A stretch of DNA of 64,000 nucleotides from Patiria miniata. Taxonomy: Eukaryota; Echinodermata; Asteroidea; Valvatida; Asterinidae. Made by a program: the position numbers and the translations under genes. Shown here one piece after another: positions 55,308-64,000 of the stretch; position 1 is the stretch's first letter; every line of letters begins with the position of its first letter. The notes under the pieces were generated by a model. That model worked only from the letters and a program-made list of their open reading frames with translations, had not been told where the DNA came from and made no database searches. Where the stretch lies: NCBI RefSeq assembly GCF_015706575.1, contig NW_024037063.1, forward strand, positions 15,934,927 through 15,998,926, in the 5' to 3' direction.

Positions 55308-55589
55308 TTGCTTCTGCTGATTGTTTTGAGTGTATCATCATTTTGTGAGAGAGCTCAGGACTGCTAAGAGTGAAACACTGAACAATGCCACACAAAATTA
55401 GTTTCTGTGTAATGCATGCAAGTGGATCAGACACTGGTGTGAGTTTACATGACTTGGAGGTACACAGTCCCCTTGCAAGGGGTTGGCAGTCCCCAAGATT
55501 TTGCCTATACCCACAGGAGATTGTTATTCAGCTTGCTGATAAAACACGCATTAGGAAACTGCAGTTGCTTGCTCATCAGTATCTCATAC
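55308..55589 (+). CDS. CEP104: CEP104, first coding exon (ATG at 55385)
   Basis: Coding starts at 55385 and reads MPHKISFCVMHASGSDTGVS, HSPLARGWQSPRFCLYPQEI and TRIRKLQLLAHQYLI before a donor GTAAGTA at 55590. This matches the N-terminus of CEP104, a centriolar and ciliary-tip protein that binds CP110/CEP97 and tubulin: MPHKI, GW-x-SPRFC, PQEIV and RIRKLQLLAHQY are conserved. These residues begin the N-terminal jelly-roll domain. The exon ends 68 codons plus one base, phase 1. A strong acceptor (CTTTTTTTCTATTTCAG) ends at 55307, so 55308-55384 is 5' UTR and a non-coding exon probably lies upstream. Confidence 0.92.
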
Positions 55590-55871
55590 GTAAGTATAAA
55601 TCGCATCAAATTGCACCAGAGTGTTTAATAAAGCCTAGAACTATTGCTTAGAGAAAACTCAATTTAGAAAGAAAACAAAATATGATCTTTTGAAAAATGT
55701 TTCCTTTTAAATTATCCTACTTCAAGATGATGCTTTGAAAGCAACAGGTGCACATGTGGTAAAACTTTTCAACATGTTCATTGTCCTGGTTTCTTGATTA
55801 CCATGACTGAATACAATAAACAAATATTGTAGCATACCTATTGGCCAGGGTGTATGATAAAAGAACATGTA

Positions 55872-57013
55872 CCGTAATTTCCTGCGGATAAGGCGCGCGG
55901 CGGATAAGGCGCAGGTCCCTAAAATCACCCAAAAAAAATTCAAACACCACCAGATAAGGCGCACCGCCGCATAAGACGCATGTTTGACCGCACACAGAAG
56001 AACACCAGGCGTCACCCGGTGTCGGTACATCGCCACAAAGGGGCCATTGTGTTGCCTTAGAACGATCAGACTATTCGGAGGATGAATTAAACCGTAACCA
56101 CATTGGCTGGTCACATGTAGAGCCATGAAGAAAAGACCAATGTAAATTGATACCGACCTTCATCCATTCAGCCAACGCGCGCTGTGCATGCTTCCTTGCG
56201 GTTTCCGATCCTGGCCTTCCTTGGCCTTTTGTTAATGCAGTGCGGCCCAATCAGCGGCCAGAAACGATGGTCCACGCGCTGTCTGAAGATATTGGAACAC
56301 GCACGCTGGATCAGATTCGTAGACTTGCCCAGTCCCTCCGAGCCAGATGTTGCGCCCTCTACCGGTGACTAATACAAAAACTAGCGTCGCCTATATGTAT
56401 ATACCATACGAAAATAATCCCGTCACACCGGGGGAGACTTAACAAAAATGTTTTATTATATTTTTTAAAAATTGTTGTAATGTTTTTTTGTATTTAATGA
56501 AACAAACGAAAGTGCAACAAATAAACATTAGTACTTCATATTATCCTAAGTCTAAAGCAGACTTCGAAGATATCCTGTACAATAAACACCCTCAACGTTC
56601 ACACAATAGAACTTGAGTGAATGCGATTTCCAAACGTTTAAGTAATTCTGATTGCAGCATTTTCGGAATGAAAAACGGCCACAAAGAAAAACGTTTGTAT
56701 GACGGCATTGTTGGAACGAAAGCACGATCACTAAGGGGGATCAACGCATTGCGGCATTGTTGGAATGAAAGCACGATCATGGGGGATCAACACATCGCGG
56801 CATTGTTGGAATGAAAATACGGTCACAATGTCTGGAGAGTTGAGCCTTGGTTGACCGCATTATTGATTGCGGCATTGAAAGAATTCTTCACACAAAGACC
56901 GTCACTTTGAACTCAAGCGACACCAGATAAGGCGCACCTGTAGATAAGGCGCAGCGATGTTTTTGTGGTCTAGAAAGTCAGATAAGACGCGTCTTATCCG
57001 CAGGAAATTACGG
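55872..57013. mobile_element. Mariner/pogo-like non-autonomous element with TA target
   Basis: The ends are CCGTAATTTCCTGCGGATAA and its inverse (TTATCCGCAGGAAATTACGG), bordered by TA (55870-55871 and 57014-57015). Near both ends GATAAGGCGCA words recur in direct orientation. This terminal vocabulary is widespread in Tc1/mariner-superfamily MITEs of animals. The interior has an imperfect tandem array of about 60 bp (56695-56825: GCGGCATTGTTGGAATGAAA units). No transposase was recognised. Confidence 0.85.
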
Positions 57014-57306
57014 TACAAAGGAAAATGTATTATAACATATGTACATATGGAAGAAAAAAGAATGATTTACATGTGTGGTAGAGAGACTTTTTGGGGTAAT
57101 AAGATTGTGGTAAGCCACTTTGTAATCTCTGTAACTTTCACCTGAATGTAGTATTGAAGTGTTGGTTTTTTTAAACGCTGATTAAAAAGTGAATTGTTTT
57201 TAGAAATGCAATTACCAATCGCCAGAGCACAAGAAATAGGCACGTATGTAAATCCAATATGTTAAGGCATATAAGTGAAACATAACGCAACATTGTCTCC
57301 CCTTAA

Positions 57307-60300
57307 AGAGGTTGTGGAATGCTGAATGTCTTTTTGTTTTTTATATTTTTTTATTGCAGAGTAGACCCATATCATAATGACAAACTCCCAAATTGTTGTA
57401 ATGCGCGTTTAGGCCTATATGTTTATAAAACTGAAATTCATTGAGTAATTTGTTGGTCGGCGAGCGCATAATTGAAATCAACATTCGTCAGGTTCTTCAT
57501 GCCAACTTCGTAAAATCAGAAAAATTGTGATGTAATAAACAGGACTCATTTATACAACGGCTGTTTACTGCTGCCCCACGCGCCCCAGCAACATGTGACC
57601 AAAAAGAGACCACGAAAACACAGATACTGCAACTGGTCCAGCTGAAAACGCCAGGCAACACGGCTCTGATGAGTGGTAGGTCTACGACGTTTCCGTAAAC
57701 AAAAAGCAATGTTTTATCCAAGGACTCAAAAGTATTATGTTCATTATAAAATATTGAGATGAGCATCAAAAGTCCTACCGCAACTTTCTTCATGATTTAC
57801 AGACAATTTCCAGGTTATTGTGGTAAATATTCAGTCCAAAGAGACAACATATCGTCAGGCTGTTTTTGAATACATGTACACGTACGGCACGCATCACGGC
57901 AGTGGATGGGGTCGGCCGTGTCCCAGAACTAATGTTGTACGGTTAACAGCATCGCAGGCCCTGGTCAAGTCCTCGCGTTGCATTTTTTTAAAACATATTG
58001 ATTCGATAATTATGAAGTTACTCGAAGTTTGAAATTATTTACTTTATTGTTGACCAAAAAAGCTGTAAACAAGCCCAGGAGACCACACATGATTATGGGC
58101 CTACCGTTTCACCTCTACCCATTAACGTAGACTTGGCCAAGTCTGGGTTGCGCTCGGTCTGTATCTAAATATAAATGTGCGCATAGCGCATACGGACTGT
58201 ACTCGCTGAACGCGCCCTCATGCGTCCACTTCAGACCAACATGTTAAAAACGTACATGTACATGTTGTTATTTTTATGTGATGCAGCAACCCAGACTTAG
58301 TCAATCTGCCAATCGTACGCGCTGGTTTGTTCCAATCATATCACAGCCAATCATATCACAGTATTTCAGGTAATGAGCGTTTTTATTCTTAAAAACGCGT
58401 GCAGATTGTTTTGATATTATTCCTAACACGCAATCAGCGTTGTCTGTGTAGTTGCGCATCCAAAGTTTCGCGAAGAATGCACACGCATCCCATGGTGAGG
58501 AGTAGCAAGAGACACACGCGCGCGTACGTTCGAATGCTTTGAAACGGCTCTCTGTGTACGCACAACACGTGGCGCTATCAATGGATCTCAACATCTTTAC
58601 AGGTTAACTAAAATATAAATTCCCCTTTGTTTTGAATAACATTTGAATGTCGTGTTCTTTATCAATTCCATCCAAGAGCTCGTTTTTAAAACTTTTGCAG
58701 ATTATTATCCAGACTTCCGTAACTACCGAAAAAAATTGGTTCCTTTGATTGGTCAAGCGACGTTGCTGCATGCATTGGGATGGTGTTGCATATGCATCGA
58801 TGAATACGAGCGCGTTCACGCGAGGGGGGGGGTGCTAATGGCAGATTGATCAAGTCGGAATTGCTAACTTTTGCACCACATGCACATGCTATACGTATAA
58901 TACACGTGTTGTACAATGTACATGCAGCGTGCGCGCATTGTTATACGGCATGAAGTGGATCGAATGCGCGCTTCTGGAAAGATGTAAACTATAAAGTGAT
59001 TTTTGTGATTCTTTTTTTTTTACAAGTTTTTTTTTTTTTTTAAGATACTGACTTTGAGCAATTCCGACTTGAGTCAAGTCTACCCGTTAACGTGGCTACA
59101 ATGCATAGTCCTGCTCCATTCATAAATCTCTGGACTTGCGACATGTTCGAAATCCCAGTTGAAAACCTTTCACGAGTCCTGAAATTTAACGAGCACTATA
59201 AATATTTTCAGTACTTAAATAAGACTTTATCCAAGAACTTCCAGTGGCAGATAATCTGTCATTCGATCAAAAGTAATTCGAGGAAAAAATGGAACCCTGC
59301 CACAAAAAAATTAGAACAAACGTAAGAAAGAATGCCATATACGGACGCCACATTTTTTCAATAAATAGGCAACCTGTGTGTAGAAATTTAACGGGTCTAC
59401 GGTTCTCCAAGACTGGCCATAGACAAGTGGTCCAAAAACAGTCTTCCCTATAAATTATTTACAAATCATATCTCAGTTATTTCATGTCCGATTTTAAAAA
59501 TTCTAACGGCATTGTACAAAGAATTACCGGATTTTGAAGCTGTACAAAACATAGCTCTCTTACATGCACTTTGAAAACTGGTGTGTGGTCCCGTCCGCGC
59601 CCCGTTCTGCAGATCTATGGGGCCGGGCTGGGGCGGCCGGGGCCGGCTGGGGAAAATGGCTCATCACGTGGTCGCCTTATACTGTCGCAATTGGGTGTAC
59701 GTGTCAGTACAGCACCACCATTGTTTTTCTGTACAGTCGTGTAGCAATTCCAAATTCTCTCTTGAGCAAAGAAGGCTGTACAGTCTTGCTGTACAAAATG
59801 CATGTACAAGTGCATGTATCAGCATTCTATCCGTTTGGCTGAAATCTGATCTAGTGTACAAAGTTTGGACAAACTGGTGCCCGGACGGGAAAATTGGAAT
59901 TTTTTTGCAAAAGAGATGTGGTGTGATTACAGCCGGCCACTGACGCAATTATAGGCAATATAGGTTTGCCTTGGCCTAGTGCGTTCGCTACTCGTACACG
60001 TATCAACAACAAATTATTTTGAAATTCCAAAACTTGACCGGTGTCAAAATCTCGTCCCCGCGGCCGCGGGCCGGCGGCGCAAGAGCGCCGGTGAATTTCC
60101 AGCTTTACATACCTTGTTCAGCGTGCTAAACAAACGTAGCGTGCGTGAACGATGTTAATGTAATACTAGACGTTTTTTACTATGGTCGGCCGTAAAACAA
60201 CGATCCACAATCTATAAATAAAATGCTGTGTAACTATCAGAACACTGAATAATCAATAGAAACTACCAAAAAGTCAACGGAGATCTCCCTTTTAAATTCT

Positions 60301-60623
60301 GAACTTTTCAATTAGAATTTTGCGGGGGTAAAAACTGTTGCCAACTACGTTTGAATTAAAATGATGTCGTTGCGCTGGAACTACGCTGCATAGGGAGTCC
60401 TGTTAATTACATCACGATTTTACCATGTTTTGTTTGCTGCCCCCAACGACGACTTTTGCAAAAATTGCACGTTCGGGCCTAAACAGGACCTGAAAAACAG
60501 CTCTCAAATGTACCTTTTGTATTCATTTCATGACAGACACAATAGTTGTTTTTATTTAATCACATCTTAGGCTATATATACCCGAAAAATGACGGAAATG
60601 TCTTCAGGCATTCCACTACCTCT
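57307..60623. mobile_element. TTAA-target element (Kolobok- or piggyBac-like), 3.3 kb
   Basis: The ends AGAGGTTGTGGAATGC and GCATTCCACTACCTCT are inverted with one mismatch; TGAA-type similarity continues a few bases. TTAA borders both (57303-57306 and 60624-60627). AGAGG-type starts with TTAA duplication fit Kolobok. No transposase frame was found in the interior, so it is non-autonomous or two unrelated ends. It may hold another element at about 58125-59085. Confidence 0.55.
58125..59085. mobile_element. Possible nested element with TAGACTTGG ends
   Basis: TTAACGTAGACTTGGCCAAG at about 58125 is mirrored by CTTGAGTCAAGTCTACCCGT then TAACG at about 59070. Both ends carry a TTAACG word. Target duplication is unclear, and no coding region was seen. 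Confidence 0.35.
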
Positions 60624-60674
60624 TTAAACTTAATGACATCATCTCACATGAAATCTGTCTTTGTTTCTTTGAAG

Positions 60675-60756
60675 CAACCAAAATAGAATTCTACATTGGT
60701 AGCTTACCACCAGACCATGTCACCACACTTCATGGAACACGTTACAAAAGACTGGG
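60675..60756 (+). CDS. CEP104: CEP104, second coding exon
   Basis: The 82-bp exon lies between acceptor TTTCTTTGAAG and donor GTAAGTG. Joined to the first exon in phase it continues with KIEFYIGSLP and HGTRYKRLG. CEP104 proteins have KIEFYI followed by an RF/Y-RRLG-type motif at this place. The exon ends after two bases of a glycine codon (phase 2). The next exon, expected to encode a conserved YVSL-type strand, was not found before the window end. Confidence 0.9.
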
Positions 60757-60774
60757 GTAAGTGTACAAGCATTA

Positions 60775-60900
60775 CATTCACTGTGTGGACCTCTAAACAA
60801 AAGAGGTCCACATAAACCAGGTAGCAGTAATGTTGTGTGGACTTGCCCATGTCCACACAAGGTTTCCCCCTCTCTGGAAAACAGGTTTAGAGGCAAGGAA
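60775..60900 (-). repeat. Inverted copy of the GTGTGGAC repeat
   Basis: Read on minus it follows 50835-50960 closely: CCTCTAAACCTGTTTTCCAG, GTGTGGACATGGGCAAGTCC and GCTACC, then TATGTGGACCTCTTTTGTT. It lies just inside CEP104 intron 2. Confidence 0.8.
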
Positions 60901-61445
60901 TCCAAGGAATCGAGGAAATCATGATAAAAAAAAAATGGGTTTAAAGAGTGTTCACAGTGTGAATAAAATGAGTTATTTCTGCAGTGAAGGTGAACATTGG
61001 CATCTATAGGCATACCTTCGTAACATTGACGGACAACAAAAACATGTCCATTAAAAGCGAGATTTTCAACACTTCATTGCACTAATTTTTCAGTATATAT
61101 TTGTAGTATCACAAAGTTTGAACAAGTTCCTCCTCTAGATCTCTTCTCTGCCCCCCTTTTCACCTCAGACCCTGTATCTTGTTATGAGGGTAATTTTAAG
61201 AAGTTTTAAGTAACTGATACATTTTCTTCTTGTTCATCAAAATCATGGCTAGAGCTGTGAAATTAACTTTATTAATTTTTAATATGGGTATTTTGTGGAC
61301 ATTTCTTCAGGCTGGATTTTTTTGCTGCCCTCAATATGGTTGAAAATTTAGTGAAATGCCCAATATTATAATTACCAACGTAACATGATTACCATCGTAA
61401 CAATGGGGACAAACCTGAAATTTCTGTTGGACTAAAGATACAGTG
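60901..61445 (+). other. CEP104: CEP104 intron 2, unassigned
   Basis: AT-rich intron sequence without recognised elements. Intron 2 starts at 60757 and extends past the window end as far as can be seen. Confidence 0.5.
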
Positions 61446-61448
61446 CAG

Positions 61449-62055
61449 CACCCGATTTCACGAAGCGCTGCAATGCGTCGTAACCCGAGTTACGACGTGT
61501 AACACATCGCAACTTGCGACGCGTCGGTATGATCCATTTCATGAAACTTGCAATGTGTTGAACGCGTCGTGACTTACTTGACACTTCTCAAGTTAAGACG
61601 TGTCTAGTGGTCATCGCAAAATAAGAAGCATCCTTTTCTTAGCCAGTTTTATGCCATACAAATTACATAACACGAGACTATAATACCGAGACAATGTGTG
61701 TAAAGTTGTAAATAGAAAATGCATTGGATAATTATGAACTAGCCTGGAATACTGCAGTTGAAATTTCAAAGTAGCTATAGGGTCCCTATACAGTCCACTG
61801 AGAACTTATTTCCTTTAAAATTCATCACACTTCCGCCATTTTGTTTCACGTTTTAAAAACTTTTCGAGAGTTGATCCGACGACTCTTTGTTGAAAATCAG
61901 ACGACTATTTACTGTATGCTGAATAAATACATGTACAGTGTACATATAACAGTCACCGAGTTATGCTGTAAATACACCTACTACACGTCGCACTTACGAC
62001 ATGTTTTGTGAAATGGATTGCAGGACATGTCGCAGCTGCGACGCATCGTAGGGAT
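61449..62055. mobile_element. TTACGACGTG / GCGTCG-rich MITE-like repeat
   Basis: The left part has CACCCGATTTCACGAAGCGC, GCGTCGTAACCCGAGTTACG and GACGCGTC words; the right part has CACGTCGCACTTACGACATG and GAAATGGATT with GCAGCTGCGACGCATCGTA. TTTCACGAAG / TTTTGTGAAATGG words are inverted. The exact ends and target duplication were not defined. Confidence 0.45.
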
Positions 62056-62570
62056 ACGATATCATTACTCTCATCAAAAAAAGTATTCTTAAGGCTAAAC
62101 AGCAGTGACATTTGCGCAGAGAAAGAAATGTTAAACTTATGGGGTCTGGCGTCTGGGTATGAATTACCCACGTAACGTTTTGACAGACACTGTTACGTGG
62201 GTAAGCATGATATTGCAGGTTGTATTTAATGTTTTATGCAAGCTTGCAGCAATTACATGGTATTGTTTTGTTTTTTTACATAATGGGATATCTGCTTTTC
62301 AAATGTATCAACTTCTTTGAATTAGAACTTCAAACTAGATAAATAATTTTCAAGCCTAATAAATATCACATTTTTTCAGTGCGAGTTTGGGGTATATTCT
62401 GGGTATGACTCAATATAAAAACAAGACACATCTACCAACATACAATGTATGTTGTTCTATTTCTGATATATCTGTAATAACACACACTTAATAAATCCTC
62501 ACTGATGACAAGTGAAGAAAGACTTTATTGACTTTTTGTCCGTCAATGTACACTTTACTGTGGAATAAGC
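62056..62570. other. Intron 2 sequence, short inverted pair only
   Basis: TACCCACGTAACG and TGTTACGTGGGTA form an inverted pair at about 62166 and 62191. Nothing else was assigned. Confidence 0.45.
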
Positions 62571-62575
62571 CCCTA

Positions 62576-62871
62576 CATTATTTCAAGCAACTGGAATGAC
62601 CACAAAGATATCTTACACGTAATAAATAATAATGTACATAACTACATGCATATTTACATATATACATGACCATGTATACATGTACCGGTATGTATACATG
62701 TACCTTTTCAAATATGCATGTAGTTATGTACATTATTATTTATTACGTGTAAGATATCTTGTATATATGTATGTATACATGTACCTTTTCAAATATGCAT
62801 GTAGTTATGTACATTATTATTTATTACGTGTAAAATATCTTTGTGGTCATCCCAGTTGCTTGAAATAATGG
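62576..62871. repeat. Palindrome with one duplicated arm segment
   Basis: The left arm CATTATTTCAAGCAACTGGA ... AATGTACATAACTACATGCA is repeated in reverse complement ending at 62871. The right arm carries an extra direct copy of about 80 bp (62687-62760 and 62767-62840: TGTATACATGTACCTTTTCA...TTATTACGTGTAARATATCTT). Confidence 0.85.
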
Positions 62872-63284
62872 AAATGAAAGATAAAACTCCCCTGAATTGC
62901 TTATTTGTAAGCTTTACATACTGTACAAATGCTAATAAATTTTATGTTGGATTATATGTCGTAACATAGTACATTATGGTCAAAAAATAAATTGATGAAA
63001 TCTGTGATTTTGTATCCATGTATACAATGTTGTGAACATAAAGTCGTATAATCCATAAATTCTTTCAGTATGAAGTTGGGGATATATTCTTAGCCATAAA
63101 TGTATAAATTAATATTCTCTATACTTGGTAGGCCCCTTTCAATTTTTTTTAAAAGTTTTTGTATTGAAGTTCTTAGTAATCACACTTGGTACTGGTAGTA
63201 CCTCAAACCGACACAATCTTGAATATAAAAAATAAAAGCTTTGATTTTGAGGCTGTGGATATTTAGAATGAAAAAAGATTGAAA
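62872..63284. other. Intron 2 sequence, nothing recognised
   Basis: AT-rich; no element ends or exon seen. Confidence 0.45.
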
Positions 63285-64000
63285 CTAGAGCTATGTCTGT
63301 TCAATGAACAGAACATAGGGCTTTTCCGTATTTTTTTTTGGGGGGGGGGTGTTTTGTCCATATGCAATTAGATACCGTAGTCAGAGGACTAAATTCTTCA
63401 CATACATGTATAGGACTTCAAAATTTACACCTTTTAACATGACGTTACATGTCCCGCAATGACGTCATCGTAACAACACCATAAATCCCATGAAAGAAAG
63501 TGTAACATTTTGTTAGCGGAATAAAATCTTAAAAATTAAAAAATCATAAAAATATCAACCGATAATGTCATGACGACGTCATTTCAAATTTTTCATACTT
63601 GTGACATTATCTACCTATCCACAAAGTTTCATGAGGATGGGAATTTCTGTTATATGTGTTTTGGAAATTCGCGTTTTTGATAACGTCATCGTGACATCAC
63701 AAATTTTAAAAAATGTGTATATATACCTAACAAACAAAATACAAAAGGAATTTTGAATTTTTCATGTTGCGTTCGTGAGATACGGCTTAAAGGTCCAAAA
63801 ATTCAAAAATTCATATCAAATCGCACGATTACGTCATCATGACGTCACCTCATTTTTATCTATAACACATCGCAGTCTACTGACACACCGAGTTTTAACC
63901 CAATCGGACTTAATGTTCTGTAGATATATAGGACTTCAAAATATGCACGTTTGTGATGACGCCACGTGTCCCATGATGACGTCATCTAACAATACCTGTC
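63285..64000 (+). repeat. CRE-palindrome repeat element, runs off the window
   Basis: Begins AGAGCTATGTCTGTTCAATG with GGGCTTTTCCGTA, then tandem units with ATGACGTCATCG, ATGTCATGACGACGTCAT, TACGTCATCATGACGTCACC and ATGATGACGTCATC, and the phrase AACCCAATCGGACTTA then TTCTGTAGATATA. It matches 36256-36830 in order. Confidence 0.8.

Larger units (their letters stand above)
55590..60674 (+). other. CEP104: CEP104 intron 1 (5085 bp), filled with mobile elements
   Basis: Donor GTAAGT and acceptor TTTGTTTCTTTGAAG are consistent and preserve the frame. It holds the mariner-like element at 55872-57013 and the TTAA element at 57307-60623, which together make about 88% of the intron. Confidence 0.88.

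Noticed and set aside
56147..56372. Frame with IGTRTLDQIRRLAQSLRARC, tested as a transposase piece of the mariner-like element
   Set aside because: No DDD/DDE or helix-turn-helix pattern; under 75 codons and overlapped by another open frame.
62632..62868. Tyr/Met-rich 78-codon frame
   Set aside because: It reads through the ACATGTA-rich palindrome and its duplicated arm; low complexity only.

Overview
The window is metazoan nuclear DNA, most likely from a marine invertebrate. It has spliced, intron-rich gene fragments, a very high load of transposable elements, frequent ACATGTA-type palindromes and long G/C homopolymer runs. I cannot name the species. The repeat mix (CR1-type LINE whose ORF1 carries a PHD finger, DIRS retrotransposon, Harbinger, hAT, TTAA-target elements) suits amphioxus, hemichordate, echinoderm or mollusc genomes.

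Two host genes are visible. A single exon resembling DCAF17 lies on the minus strand at 12838-12968. The first two coding exons of CEP104 lie on the plus strand at 55385-55589 and 60675-60756, separated by a 5.1 kb intron full of mobile elements; the gene runs off the right edge. No rRNA, tRNA, CRISPR or bacterial-type feature was found. Nearly all other long open frames belong to transposable elements or are chance frames.

Layout. 1-6 kb: CRE-palindrome repeats and a 2.4 kb fold-back structure whose arms carry private MITEs. 6.0-9.6 kb: a LINE endonuclease fragment split by a 2.8 kb Harbinger element with two decayed convergent genes. 10-27 kb: MITE-like elements, LINE fragments, a 36-bp minisatellite, a GACTCG-rich hAT-like element and a GAATGC-rich element. 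27.8-32.4 kb: a small DIRS-end-like element (itself split by a 424-bp palindrome) abutting a 3.9 kb DIRS-type tyrosine-recombinase retrotransposon. 35-37 kb: a gag remnant and CRE repeats. 37.2-48.7 kb: one LINE broken by a reverse-oriented CR1/L2 element, a short LTR element that contains a solo-LTR candidate, a hAT element and a hAT MITE, most with target-site duplications. 49.7-53.4 kb: perfect hairpins, a fold-back repeat and a piggyBac-like TTAA element. 55.3-64 kb: CEP104 with mariner-like and TTAA-type elements in intron 1 and repeats in intron 2.

The genes do not form a pathway. The coherent story is layered transposition: duplicated target sites and rejoining reading frames give the order of insertion at several loci. 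All readings come from inspection by eye; family names for non-coding elements rest on terminal repeats and target-site length.
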